Shown piece by piece: positions 11,677 to 24,899 of a DNA stretch of 64,000 nt. Origin of the DNA: Pseudoscleropodium purum (taxonomy: Eukaryota; Streptophyta; Bryopsida; Hypnales; Brachytheciaceae). Below the pieces are notes generated by a model, which searched no databases, was not told the DNA's origin, and saw only the letters and a program-made list of their open reading frames with translations. How positions within the stretch are numbered: the first letter of the stretch is position 1; every line of letters starts with the position of its first letter. The DNA is taken from positions 1,240,001 to 1,304,000 of the forward strand of contig OZ017803.1 in assembly GCA_963969395.1 (NCBI GenBank), given 5' to 3'. The translations under genes were made by a program, and so were the position numbers.

Positions 11677-12737
11677 CTTGCTCACTACTATGATATGTGA
11701 AAAAATGAAAATGATGTTAAGAAGATTGCCAAATCAATTGAGCAAATTTTTTGGGGGTCAAATCAACACAATTATGTTGATTGACATTTAATAAATAACA
11801 TATTTGAGAAATCTATGTTAAATTTAAAAATGAGTCATGTGAAATTGCCATTTACTATCAACACAATTAAGTAAAAATTGTATTAATTTGGCCCTCCCCC
11901 TCCTTTCTAGTAGTATACAAATGCACTAATCATACAACCTCTCTCTCGACCTCTTTCAATTGCACAAACTCGAAAAATGCTTAGAAATCGTCTTCTTTTT
12001 TGAAGCAAGTCAATGTTTGCAGCCTATTAGCTTCATTTCACACACAATTTTTATTACTCCACAAAAACAAGCATCCAAACATTCCGCTAAACATGATAGA
12101 GTATGCACTATGTAGGTGAGCCAGTGCAGCATGGGAGAGAGTTGTAGTGGTCAATACAACTTCAATCCATAGCTCAAAACATTAGGGTGCTACTTGCACT
12201 CATATTAAACCCAAGTTTAGTTGTTTTCTTTAGCATGATTTTTTTCTTGAATATCGTTGGAAAGGGAGGTCAAGCTAGGTTTTGTTAATTTTCTCTTAGA
12301 CCAAGTCAATTCAATTTGGAAACAATTTATGATCACTACTTACAGATGAAAGCAAGAAAGATCTCCCATTTTGTATAGCATTTTCCACAGTACTATACCA
12401 TACTCATGAGTTTTTGGGGAGTAATTTAAAATTTAAAAAATATTTAGCTTAAAAAATATTTATATAATGTTCACATCATTATAAATTTTAGGGAAAGTTA
12501 ACCTAGGAAGGAAAAGTATAGAATTTTTTTTTAAGTAGGAGAACTAGAAAAGGGCAAATTCTCATGAAAATAGATAATTTGATGTTTTAATTTGTAAAAA
12601 ATAGGGAATTTTTTTTCAAAAGAAACTAAAAATTGGAAAATTGGAAAGACTTAATGGTAAAGAGATTCCATCAAAAGAATAATTTTGAAACCATTTTCAA
12701 TCTTCAAAAATATGCATGGAAGGGAGCCCTATATCAT
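11677..12737. other. AT-rich DNA, no gene seen
   Basis: No convincing reading frame and no recognised repeat. Confidence 0.5.
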
Positions 12738-13863
12738 CATCACAAAGTTCCCTTGTCATGAATTGTCAATAGTAATCATACGATTATTGTCAGGCATTGT
12801 TTTCATGTTACATTTGTTCATTCAGAAATATTATTATTGCATGATATTAACATTCACTAGCACTATGCAATTTGCGCACGTTATTAATATTTGAGTATGA
12901 AGTGTTAAATTATGCTTAACAAAATATGCATGACTTCTATGGTTTAGCGATAGGTGACTAACTTTGTACAACATTAGTGCTAATTTAAGACATATGAAGT
13001 TGATGCAATAATCACACTACATCATATCCATCAATCCATGCATAGTTCTTACACTAACATTGCATTTTTTTTAAAATTTTACAATTTTCATAGTAAGTCG
13101 ATTGAAAAGCTAACTTTGTAAAATCAGTACACTTTAGACCTCATTGAGGCATAGTAAATCAACTTTTTCTTAAAAACTTTGAACTAAGAAAAGGTATACA
13201 ATGAAACTAAATTTCACCTCCAAAAATTTGTCTGTGATTTTGAGATTTTTATAAAAATTTATGAACAAAATTCAGAAACAGGTTGGAATGAACAATTCTT
13301 TTTACATTTATAAACGTGTCTTTGAATTTTGTTCATAAATTTTTATAAAAATCTCTAAATCACAAACGGATTTTTGTAAGTGAAATTTAGTTTCATTGTA
13401 TACCTTTTCTTAGTTCAAAGTTTTTAAGAAAAAGTTGATTTACTATGCCTCAATGAGGTCTAAAGTGTACTGATTTTACAAAGTTAGCTTTTCAATCGAC
13501 TTACAATGAAAGCTGTAAATTTTTTTTAAAAATGCAATGTTAGTGTAAGAACTATGCATGGACATGATGTAGTGTGATTATTGCACTAACTTCATATGTC
13601 TTAAATTAGCACTAATGTTGCACAAAGTTAGTTGCCTATCGCTAAACCACGAAAGTTATGCATACTTTGTTAAGCATAGTTATCGTGCAACTTTAGCATT
13701 TCATACTCAAATATTAATAACGTGTGCAAATTGCATAGTGCTAGTGAATGTTAATATCATGCGGTAATAATATTTCTGAATTAACAAATGTAACATGAAA
13801 ACAATGCCTGACAATAATCGTATGATTACTATTGACAATTCATGACAAGGGAACTTTGTGATG
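12738..13863. repeat. 1.13-kb near-perfect inverted repeat
   Basis: The left arm runs about 12,738-13,279 and the right arm about 13,321-13,863, with a loop of roughly 40 bp. Outer ends pair as catcacaaagttcccttg and its complement; inner ends pair around ataaaaatttatgaac. Arm identity by eye is above 90%. Transcription would give a long double-stranded hairpin, a possible siRNA source. It may be a foldback transposon. The 69-aa ORF at 12,685 is not credible. Confidence 0.85.
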
Positions 13864-14799
13864 TAAGGAATATAAACTTGAAGAGAAATGCGATAGTTTT
13901 GATAGAGTTAGCTCTCTCATACTATACATTGACTCTACTCTCTACAAGGTGTAAATTTCACTTTTTATTGGTAAATGGCCAATTCAACAATAGTATTTTG
14001 ATAGAGATGACAGAGCATGCTACATTTCTAAAGGCATATGACAATCTTATCAAACGCGGAGAAATAAAAAGAGTAGATTATGATTCTCGAATTGTAACAT
14101 TTGTTTTTTGGTATACTTATAGAGAGATTGGAAGGTAGTTTATTCACCTTAACATTGAAGTATATTTTTCAAATATTCTATATTTTTTATATTTTATATT
14201 TTTTTATGTTTTTCAAATATTCTATGTTTATATACTGTGAATTAATTTTTCAAGTTCAAGTACAATATCCATGGTTGCTACTGTCACACTAATCATTTAT
14301 GTACAATGATTAGTGACCATTTAAATATGCAATTTCTTGAGGTCTTCAAATATTTATATGAGATTTTACAAGAGAAAAGCATTGGAGAAGATAATGTTAC
14401 ACTTGGAAATATTTTTTTTACAATGATGTGTATTACAAAAAATTATCATTACAACATTCACATTGACAAAGATGATGTATCCTATGATTTTTTGGTTTGG
14501 TTCAGCTTAGACGATAATACAATATGTATTTATTTATTTATTTTTATTTTATCACTTTATATATCATATTTTGATTCTTTGAATTGTACTTAATTTATTG
14601 AATGTTTTTTATAGGTACAAAAGACAAACACGACAACGAGGTAATCTTTCATCTACCAAAGGTCAAATTGTTCACAACTTCCCACATTGGTGATGTTGTG
14701 CTTTGTAAAGCATTTGAGTTATGGCATTGTACTAAAACTATTGGCAACATGGGACAATTTGGTATTGCTCTTTATTAGAAAGCATCATTTTTGAGATGA
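13842..14799 (+). pseudogene. 2-oxoglutarate/Fe(II) oxygenase-like gene remnant
   Basis: The main exon runs from about 14,255 to 14,525; a GT-AG intron (14,526-14,614) joins in frame to a second exon ending at 14,799. The protein has an HxD motif (HIDKDDVSYDF, near 14,461), an FHLPKVK strand, a later WHCTK histidine and GQFGIAL, in the order of the Fe-binding HxD...H core of 2OG oxygenases; spacing recalls the TET/JBP-like group often carried by transposons. One in-frame TAG (14,776) breaks exon 2. The frame at 13,842-14,138 may be an upstream exon, but its junction phase does not fit cleanly. It abuts the 1.1-kb hairpin. The fold assignment is my inference from motifs. Confidence 0.4.
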
Positions 14800-15389
14800 T
14801 ATTCCATTCTAAAAAGCTCAATGTTTGGTGGTGTTTACAATAAATTTACTTTGAATTGGATAAGTAGCTGTAATGAAGAATATGAAAATTATATAGCATA
14901 ATAATATAGTATTTCTACCTTGATGTATTTTAAATTTATGCAAAAAATCTATTATTCTATTCTATTTTTAATTTTTATATCTTATAGTAATTTCTAGTGG
15001 CATTCATTTTATATAAATTTAGTTAAAACTATGTGTGGAGCTCAATTGAAACTATCAATATTATATTTTTACTTTTGAATGTTTACTATGGATGCTATTT
15101 TTATAATGATAGTCTTCTATACATTTCCTTTACAATAGGTTAACCCTCAAAAGACTAAGTATTTTTTTATTCCAAAAATACTCAAAACTACCATCTTTAT
15201 TGCAAAAAGTAAAAATTATTAAGATTGAACAATTTTTTTTTTTTTACAACTATAAGATCACATACTTATATAGTATTAAAAATTTATGTACTAAATTTTA
15301 AATTTTTTATTAAAAAATTACAAGATCATTGTATTTGCAAAAAGACATTAATTATCATGTGGGTATATTAACTTGGTAGGTATATTAAA

Positions 15390-16350
15390 TAAAGGACTTC
15401 AAAGTTTGTTTTAAAGTAGAGATTCAATAACAACCCACAAACTAAAACTCCTCATAACTTTTGATTCATTGATCAAAATGGAATGATTCAAAGCTTTCCA
15501 AGTATATATAAATCTAGAGAATCAATTTCAAATTTTAGTTTCTTAAAAAAATAATCACATGCCGGTTTGAACAACTACAATATTATTATGATGAGCAAAA
15601 AAGAAACAATGTAGATGTGAAGAAGCTTAAACCTAGAAGGATTAGAACTATTGAAACAACAACAATTGGATAAATTCCAATGCTTATTTTTACACTTGTG
15701 TAAAAAAGGGTTTGCTGAGGTTGACTATGCATATTAAGGCAATAGAGGCTTTCCAAAATGTAAGATTTAATAAACTATGTGATTATATTTAATTTCTTGT
15801 CCATTGAAAAACTTAGCCACTAAAGAATCAAACTCTCCTCAAAAATTGAAAAACTTGTCCCCTAAAGAACCAAGCTACATTTTTGACTACATAGAAATTT
15901 AAGCAAGTGCTTGTGGCTAGGGATTTTTATATTTATAGGCCAAATTTTATGAGAAGGTAGGAACAAGAAACATCTTTTATATGCACTAAATTTTATGACA
16001 TTTGGAAATATAAATAAGAAGTTATAGCTTAATATGTTACCTTTTTTTTTGTAACTAGGCAGTTTGGGCAAATTAGAAAAAATCAGTTTTGTCAAAAAAA
16101 AAATTGAAATTGATTTCCTCAAGTTACATATACATGGAAAGTTTTGAATCATTCCATTTTGATCAGTGAGTCAAAATTTATGAGAATTTTTTATTTATGG
16201 GTAGTTGTAAATTCTCTACTCTAACATAAACTTTGAAACCCTTTGTCTTATCCAATTTTCAATATTTTTGAAAAAAAAAAAAATCAAGGGATGTAGATTG
16301 TTTATTATAACATATCAGACATTTAGACTAGCATTTTTCAATTCCATAAT
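15390..16350. repeat. inverted pair of R1 fragments
   Basis: 15,390-15,560 (ending side) and 16,090-16,250 are inverted copies of the same R1 segment (tcattcattttgatca-type words), with AT-rich DNA between. 14,800-15,389 holds nothing I can identify. Confidence 0.5.
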
Positions 16351-16607
16351 TAAATTCTTAAGAAATTAATATTTTGAATTATTCTCTACTCCTACCTACT
16401 TACACAACAATGACTTTTGATGTGTTGAATCTTTCAACCAATATTATCACCATATTAGCAAGTGTCATGAATGACGGCAAAATTGTATACCAAATGTGTC
16501 ATTTTCTCCAATGGAGAAGAAGAATGCGGTAGTCCATGACTACAAATGGAGAAGGATCTAAACCTGGACAACTATTGAACTATATTATGGTAACTGATAC
16601 TATGGTT

Positions 16608-16835
16608 GCATCTTTGGATGTGCCATCCATCATTTAGGGTTCTTCCATGTTTCTTTCTTCGTCTATTTCAAATCATGGCAAAGACATGGTTTTTTTTTCT
16701 TGAGAAAATAGAGATGTGGATGCATCTTCGGATGTGCCATCCATCATTTAAGATTCTTCCATATTTCCTTCTTTGTCTATTTTAAATCAGAGCAAAGAAC
16801 CAAAGATGTGGTTTTTTCTTACAAAGAAAATAGAG
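16608..16835. repeat. 114-bp tandem duplication
   Basis: Two adjacent copies begin gcatctttggatgtgccat (16,608) and gcatcttcggatgtgccat (16,722). Diverged but clear. Surrounding 16,350-17,640 has no supported gene. Confidence 0.75.
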
Positions 16836-17639
16836 ACATGGATTTTTCATTCATTGGTTGAGTTGTTTTTGTGAATTTGAAACATTAGGTCTCAAGAAGG
16901 AGCAGCAATAATGACATTCTCTACTTCTACCGTTGTCGTGTTGTAAATAACTATATTATTTAAAAACATCAAAAGATTAACCTTAAGCCCTAGTTTAAGA
17001 AAAGGGTTGAGATAGAAAAGGTGGGGGTCGACGTTGGTGTGAGTGTGGTGTTCTGAAGTGGAAAAAACCGAAACTTTGTTCAGTTGTTGTGTGTTGTTGA
17101 AGACGAATTTGAATACAAAATTTGGTGGAGTTATACATGGTGATGTTGCGCTTTTTTTTGGCGATATTTTCACTTGATTTCAATATTGTATGTGAATTTT
17201 ATAGGCTTTTGAGTGAGGAATAGTCTGTTGCTACCCAAAAGGAGGAGCAAAGACTTTGTGCCTCTCCTAGAGTCACAAAAATTGTTAGAACAAAGTGAAA
17301 ATCAGGTAGAATATAGATCTTGTTGTTAGGTTTCTATCAAGCTATCAAACTTCTCATTACCATGTTTTTATCTCAAGTTATGAAGAGAAAGGCAAAGTAG
17401 TATACTACTGCTAGAATTGCATGTAGGAGATCTTTGAGAGCACATAACTCATAGGCAGTAGCTTTGTTTCAAGTGAAATTTTGATGCATCAAAGCTTACT
17501 GTATTAGCTTTCAAAAGAGCTGTCTCTTACCTAAAGTGGAGCTTTGAATGTTTTAGGTGCCCATTTTAGTATTGCTGATTTAGATGAAGGTAAAAGAGAC
17601 GATTGGAAGGTTAGAAGATTGAAGTGAAGAATTGAAGAG

Positions 17640-18250
17640 TCAAGTGAAGACTTACCCCGCAAGGACCTAGCCTATGTTGTGGCTTGTGGCTTTGTTATTC
17701 CAAGCCACATTTGGAGGCTCGTTGTCAATTTGTGTGGTGGACATGTGGCTTTGTCAATTTTTTGCATTGTAAACCTTGTTTGCGGATTTGGCCTGACATT
17801 GCGTACATGGCCTTACTCCATTTTGTGTCGTGGGCAACGAAGTGGGGTTGATGGTCCACATGGTTGAATCTTATATCGTTCTCACGGTGAGACTGGATTG
17901 ATCACCAGTAGACCATGAATTTGAAAGTTTAGGAGCCATATTCACGGACGGTTTAGCCCATGGTCTGCCGTCTGTTCTACCCGTCCCGTATCCTGTGGTT
18001 TCTTATCCCCTCCTTGACCCTTGAATCCCTAGAACCATAACAAGATAGGCCAACATAGAGTTGATTCAAGAAAGTTGAAGATTCGAGGTTCGAGAAGACA
18101 TCGTGTTGAAGATGCGAGGTGCAAATGTACGAGAAGACATCCTATTGAAGATTCAAGGTTCGAGACAAGATCAAGCTAGAAACCCTACCCTCAAGTCATT
18201 TCTAGCAGCAGCAGCCAATTGGAATAGGCAAAAGAATCTTGCTCTCGAGC
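17640..18250. repeat. GC-richer segment with short tandem repeats
   Basis: At 18,073-18,175 the word gttgaagattcgaggttcga recurs three times with variation, spaced about 35-45 bp. The 62-aa ORF at 17,679 is hydrophobic but has no recognisable feature. Origin unknown. Confidence 0.4.
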
Positions 18251-21200
18251 TCACCACGCTTTAAAATTAATGTCAATTTGACTTTTTGCCATACCGCTTT
18301 TGTCAATACTTTGTTATGAATTTGCCTATTTTTCCTTGTATTTCTATAAATAAAAAAATGTAATTTACTTCTTATAAAATATGAAGTATATTATGATGGA
18401 AAATTTTCCAAAATTCTTTATAAGAGAGAAATGTGAGAAATTGGTGAGAACCAAAAATATGACGTTAAAAGGACTAACTTTTATAACAAAGATCAATTTG
18501 GGCTTCTTAAAATCTATTGTATAATTAATTTTTTTTAAATTTTGAAGGTGATTTTTTCTCCAATATCTAGTGTATTTGAGGGTCATTAATTTAGACTAAA
18601 ATTGATTTATTTAAAAAAAATTCAAATGTTCATTTTATAACATATCTAAAATCCTTTAGACTATTGAATCAAATTTATTTATTGCTTATAATTTCAAAAT
18701 ATTACTACTTCAATTTTTTATGAAATGGATATGGATTTCAAAGGTACATTAATTCCTAAGTTTCCTTTGCAAAAAGACATTAATCTAAATTATTGATATC
18801 TCTAAGATGAAATTGAATAAAAATAATTCCAATGGTGCCATTATTCAAGTAAGTAAATCAAACCATGTGGATTTTTATTTATGAAAATTATGAAAATTGA
18901 TTTCAAAAACAAATTCAACAAATTATATTCTTTTAAAGTTGTGATAATTGTAGAGAAATCAAGATGCTTAAAAAGTTCACCATCTTTTATTCAAATCAAA
19001 TGAATAAAATCTTTTATGTGTACAAAAATAGAATCAATGAAAAAAAATACAAAAAATAATTCAATTTTCTATGAATATCTTTTGCTATATGGGTTCTTTT
19101 ATTTTGATCCTATGTAGGTACATTGCTTCTAAACACCAATTGAAAAAAAATTACATTCCCACAAAGCTAATTGATTGCTCTATCTTCAAAAAATATTTAA
19201 AAAACTGAAACTAAAATTGAAGCCATACATACATGTTCCAATCTAATTTGTTCTATAAGTGTACAATTGATGTTCTTGTAGGGATAAATTACAATTGCAA
19301 CTTTCAATTGATATATTCAAATGAGAACCCTATCATTGTAAAAATATATATTGAGTTATTTATTATGAAAATCCTACAATTCACAATTTGTAGTTCACTC
19401 TTCAATATTTGTTTTGCACTTTTCTTACACTAATAAGCTAGTAAGAAAGTTTGTATACATTAAAAAATATTGTACTACTGTAACATAGAATTTTACCATT
19501 TCCTTTAAAATTTAGAATTTGAAATGACAGGTCTTCTCAAATATATTCTAAATATAATCCCTTTGTTACATAACCTATAGTGGCAATTTGTCATTCTAAA
19601 CTCAATACAACTACAATACTTATTGTATGTAACATTTTTATATTCAATATACTTAGTAATGTGTTTTTATACTATACACATATCAAAAGATTATTTGTAG
19701 AAGATTTGAATGTTGGCGGTTGTAACAAATACATAGTCGCAAAGCTTCTAACTAAAGTTTTTTTGGTTGGGAAGGTTCAACTTTTGTTACTATCACTTGT
19801 GGATTTCTTTGTGCAGAATCATATTCTTCTTGTACAATTGTGCAATTCATTCACATAGTAAGTCTAAGCTCCTTGTATGTAGTTCAACACTTGTTTTAGC
19901 ACATGTATATATTGTATAGTATTTCAAAATGATTTTATTCACTATAGTAGCTATATGGATTGTAGAAAAAATGTTGTTCAATTATTTGTATTTAGAATCC
20001 AAGTACAGATTACAAAGTTTATTGTCTATCTATAATATATATATATATATATATATATACTTATCTCTTATATTCTTGGTATTTTGAAACTTTGAGAGGT
20101 TTATTAAAGTAGAAAGGTCATGTACTAATTATTTCTTCTTCCAAAAATTTCCATTTTTAGTGTAGATGTTTGACATATACTTTTATATAAGTGAGTTTGT
20201 TTACATTTAGAACTTTGAATTCATACTAACGATAAACCACTACAACAAGAATCAAGGGCATAGAAGTTAATCCATCATCCCCTAATAATGTAATGTACAC
20301 TTTCATTTATTATAGTTTGATTTAGTATAAATGAGTTATTATTGTTCAATCTCGACACCATATTTGAATCACTTTTTAAGATCATAATTAGTAACAGGTT
20401 CCTTGTTTATTTTTGGAAGTAAACACATTTCACATTATCTTATTTTCTCATCACTTATTCTACTAGAATGTAAATTTTTTTCTTCATTACCTATTCTTAT
20501 ATAAAACATAGTGACTAGATGTTTATTAATATTCAAATCTTTGGAGCATTGTTTAAAAGTATTGAATATAATATGTATTAATTTTATTGATGCTAGATGA
20601 TGACCTCAACTTGCCAACAATGATGAGTAAAGTGTTCCAAATCTTGGACATACAAGACGTGACAATGAAGCTATCAATAATCCACACCCAACAAACGCAC
20701 ATGAAAATATTGGTGGACCTTGTGTGGGAAGGGTACATGAAGCTTCGACAATAAGTGTAGTCTTAACCTCTGTTGATAGAACTGAAGCCTACTATAGGAT
20801 TCAAAATTTCAAAATTTAAAATAATGCAAAAAGTGCAAGGATTCCTTAATTAAGTGTCAATCATCTTTTAAAGCGGCAATGGATGCTTTAAAAGTAGCCT
20901 TCCAAAAGAATGAGGCAATCCCTAATTATCTAGATATTATCAAGATCAAGATAATGTTTCATAGACAATTTAAAATTTGATTATTGTATTCAAATGTTTC
21001 TAATTTGAAAAATATTTTTTATTGATTAATTTTATGATAATGACTTCAGCTAGAATGTTAACAATTTCATTGTACATTCATATTTTATAAGCAAAGTGTG
21101 CGTGCTTTATTCCCACCTTTGGAATAAAGTGTACACAACTAGGTTCTAGTTGCTTTGTCATAGTAAAATCCTAATGGGTGTCAAACAATGTGTAATCCAA

Positions 21201-21530
21201 TTAGGCCTTCCAAGCAATAAATATTTTGTTGTTTGTTTTACATGCACTTTCTTTAAGTAATTGCTAACTAAATTCGAAGAGTTAGTAAAAAGGGCCAATG
21301 TTAGCTACAACAACCAAAATTGAGAGCCAATGGGGGTTAGTCAAGTAGAAAGATTAAGTAGCGTAAGTTGTAGGACTAAATTTTTCCTTTCCAAAATGAT
21401 AAAGAAATCCCAATTTGACCTAATTCTCAGGAGATATTTGTAGATGAAGTTTGATACTAAAACTACTTCTTAAAACTTCATCCGTCGATTTCTAGCAATC
21501 TAACTATCAAAATTCACTTTTGATTTCTGG
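18251..21530. other. AT-rich DNA, no supported gene
   Basis: Includes a TA microsatellite at about 20,036-20,061. A 50-codon open stretch at 20,826-20,980 (+; CKKCKDSLIKCQ... ending FHRQFKI) looks more protein-like than its surroundings but I cannot identify it. Confidence 0.4.
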
Positions 21531-21538
21531 GTTATTTT

Positions 21539-21820
21539 CATAGTTGTCATAACATGCGAGTTAGGGTCATCGGACGGGACGGATGGCTTTAATTTTGTAA
21601 CTTGTGCAATTTTGCGGAATGACATGTCACCTTGGAATGCACCCTGACGATCTCGTCCGCGCCCAGCATGTTCCTTAATCCACATGGCATCCATGTGGCC
21701 TATTTTTCCATTATCAGAAAGTCAACTATGTGTTGATTGTATTGGGCGGGCGGGACCTCTAATGGACGGGCGAATCGGATGGACGGACGAATTAGATGTC
21801 CGTCCACTATGACAACCATG
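21539..21820. mobile_element. hAT MITE, second family
   Basis: 282-bp element flanked by an exact 8-bp duplication GTTATTTT (21,531-21,538 and 21,821-21,828). Ends are inverted: CATAGTTGTCATAAC and the complement of GACAACCATG. Interior words (ggacgggacgg, gatggacggacg) resemble those in the 17.7-kb element, but the ends differ from it (CATGGTTGTC versus CAGGGTTGAC), so it is a related but distinct family. The 64-aa minus-strand ORF across it is not credible. Confidence 0.8.
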
Positions 21821-21828
21821 GTTATTTT

Positions 21829-23404
21829 CCATTTTTAAATTCCTAACTAAATTTTGAATTTGGATTTAGTTGGTCAAATCTAGTTAACTTTCATCCAATT
21901 CTATTCTAATTTGGCTTGAAACTTCATCCTACTCTAGCATTTTCGTTTTTTGACCAATTTGTGAAGTTAAGTTGGTTTTGGAATTCCAAAAATATTCCCT
22001 TTGAAATTCTAACTTAAATTTTTTTTAAGTATCTCTTGACTTAAGTGGTAAAACCCTCTAACAGTTCTTACTATTACTTGAAATTTTGGTTTTTATTCAA
22101 CTTCTAGGACTAAAAAATTTATTTTTGAGGGTCTGATTTTACCTTTCTATCAAGGTAAAAACCCTTTTTATTTTTATCCTCACAGTAAATATGATTCAAT
22201 GGTATATTTTGATCGTCAATTGGTTAATCAAAATTTATCCTTCTATTTTTACCTTTGAGATTGTAAATTACTTTGCCTTTTATTTTTTGGACTTTTAATT
22301 TTATTCTAGATGCTAGATTATTTTTGAGATTCATTATAATGAACTTTGAACTTTTCATCTAATTTAGTAATTTTACCACTATTTTTCATCTATGGTAATT
22401 TTTGGATACTCCTACATTTATCTTGGTATTTTAGCTTTTTCTGTTTTCCTTCTACTTTTAAACTTCAAATAATCCAAGTGTTATTTCCTATTCTAATGTT
22501 TTTAATGGAATTTCAAGAAAATTGGGATGAAAATTTAATGACTAATGGCATTTTGTAGTGTTGGTGATTTCATCTATATTGATGATAACTTGCCTTTTGT
22601 TGTGCACTCACTCAACCACCATGTCAAATTTTTAAAGTTATGATGTTGTATGGTGCACTCTTATGATAGTTGGAATACGTCCTAACCTCCATCCTTCAAA
22701 TGATTTTCCCTTCTTTTTCTTTCCAAATTCCAATGTTCTCTTTTTCTTTTCTAAATATTTTTGGGAATGAAATCCTATCAAATCTAACACTAATTGTTGG
22801 CTAGATTGCTTGGAATCAAGCAAAATCTCAAGACTAAGCTTGTTCTACTTCTATCTAATAACTAATTTGTAGAATATCCCTAAGACTAATATTCCATATT
22901 TTCGTCTTTTTTTTAATCTTTTAATCAAATACTAACTATAGTCACTAAAATCAAACTATTTCTAATGTATAGTATATCTTTGTTTGTAAACTCAACTTGA
23001 TCTTAATCCTATACTAATCTTCTCCCCAAACTTTGAGTTCACTTGTTTTTGTTGTAGGATGTTGGAACCAGTTTGCAACAGTTTAGAGGTCCAATTTTTT
23101 AAGAACTAGGTGGTGAGCCAACAAGGGCCAAAGTACAAAGCAAGAGAATAGATGGTAAATGAATTAGCTTCTTAACTTGTTGCATCAGTCAGTGGGGGAT
23201 TGACTTTAGTTGGTTGATTTGAGACTCCAGTTGAGCTCCTTGGTGTCTGGTTGCTCCTTTGTTTGTCTGTGACCCTCCCTTCTTTTCAACTTCCAATTTT
23301 GGAGGTTGTCTACCAACTTAAGTGTGCTGATTTTGGTCTTCTCACCTTCTAACTTCTTGAAAATTAGCAAAAAAAGGCTCTTGCAGTGGATTTTCACATA
23401 CTAC
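21829..23404. other. AT-rich DNA, no gene seen
   Basis: No frame or repeat that I can support. Confidence 0.5.
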
Positions 23405-24730
23405 CACTACAAGAAAATGGCCATTTTTGTGACTGCAAGGTAACCGACACCTTTTTGAGGCTAACTGTTGAGTAATTGTCCCTCTGTAATTTCACCGCTA
23501 AAATTTCTTTTACGTTGGTGCAATCATAGTGTAGTCACGTCCACGACTTCAAGATGAAGAATGGATGAAAAATGGACAATGGTTGCATTTGTACGTCCAA
23601 GGTACGTTTGGTTTAGGCTCGGGAAACTGCAGTCATATTATGTGACTTAGCATCACTCTAAGGTTACTTCGCAATGACTCATTGGTCATTGCAGTCGACT
23701 ATGAGGGACTCCCGGACTTTTTCAATGGATTTTTTAGTGGTTTTCAAGTCCACGGTTAGAAGTACTTTAGATGTTGGTTTTTGGTGGCTATGGAAGACAT
23801 AGAAGGCAATCATTCACGAGTCCCAGCATAGTACATTGCAGCTATTCACTTCACTGGAAGGTGACTTCAGCATAGTTTCTCTAGGACTGGGACACAACTT
23901 ACAAATGAACTAGCAAATACTTATCCTCGGCAGTAGTCTTTTTCATTTGGGGATGACAAATTCATGCTTTGGACGTTCGTAGAGACAAGTACATTTTAAT
24001 TCTTATAGAGAGAAAACATAAGTTAAAGGGGAGGTTCACTTGGACAATTGACGTGGCACAATCATTGGAAAATGGAGTCTTAGTTTCCAATTCAAGTCTT
24101 TGAAAAGATACACTCCCACATATTGAGAGGTCTGTGAGGTACTATTTTTTGCAACCATGTATAGTCTTTTAGGACTCCCACATAGTTCACTGATACATTG
24201 CATACATTTGCCCTTGGTACTTCAAAAATTGAAGCTACCCCTCTATTGTATGTTTGGAAATGGTCAATTTTTCTATCATCCACTCTGAAATGGCTCCCAA
24301 AGGACTTCATCCTCATGTAGCGCATTGCTTTTGAAAAGGTTTAGTTGTCAACAATAGGCAATCTAGTTCTCCTGGCTTTGTCGCATCCAAAAGTGATTTC
24401 TACACTATGCCTGGTAATTTATCTTCAAATGTTAGAATATTGGCATCCCGCAAGCTTCCGACCTTCCAATTCCTATCAGGACTTCTTCAATAAGAAGTGT
24501 TACCTAAAGGAATTATAAATATAGACAAATTCATGTAGAACATTATAGAATTACCTTTAGCCCACATCTTTTGTGACTTGTAGCTTAGTATGATTGTGTT
24601 GCAACTTGAAGTAGTCATTCCTATAGTTGACTATTAGTTCTATTGAACTGCACTAACTATCAAATGACTACAGTATGAGTGTTGCTTAACTACTATTGGT
24701 GCAGTGACCTTGATTGTGCTACGCTTGCCC
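23405..24730 (+). mobile_element. probable CACTA-type element, left end clear
   Basis: 23,405 begins CACTACAAGAAAATGG, the canonical plant CACTA (En/Spm) terminus, at a sharp rise in GC. The following 1.3 kb has recurring subterminal-like words (actgca, gtgactt, gcagtcat/gcagtgac) on both strands at each end. The expected right end CTTGTAGTG was not found; composition falls back near 24,730. No transposase; probably a non-autonomous or truncated copy. Confidence 0.45.
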
Positions 24731-24899
24731 GTTTGTATTCTCAACTTTTTTTTTTTATTGTAATACAATAGTCAATAGCCAAATACAAAGATAATTCTCT
24801 ACATTTCAAGTACAAGAGTAAAAAAAGTGTGACATATGACTTATAAATAATTCAGCTCTAAACAAGAGGCATTGGATAAAAAATACTAATGCGGCAATT

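Noticed and set aside
20239..20260. Second CACTA-like start (CACTACAACAAGAATC)
   Set aside because: Less canonical, no composition change, and no partner end found.
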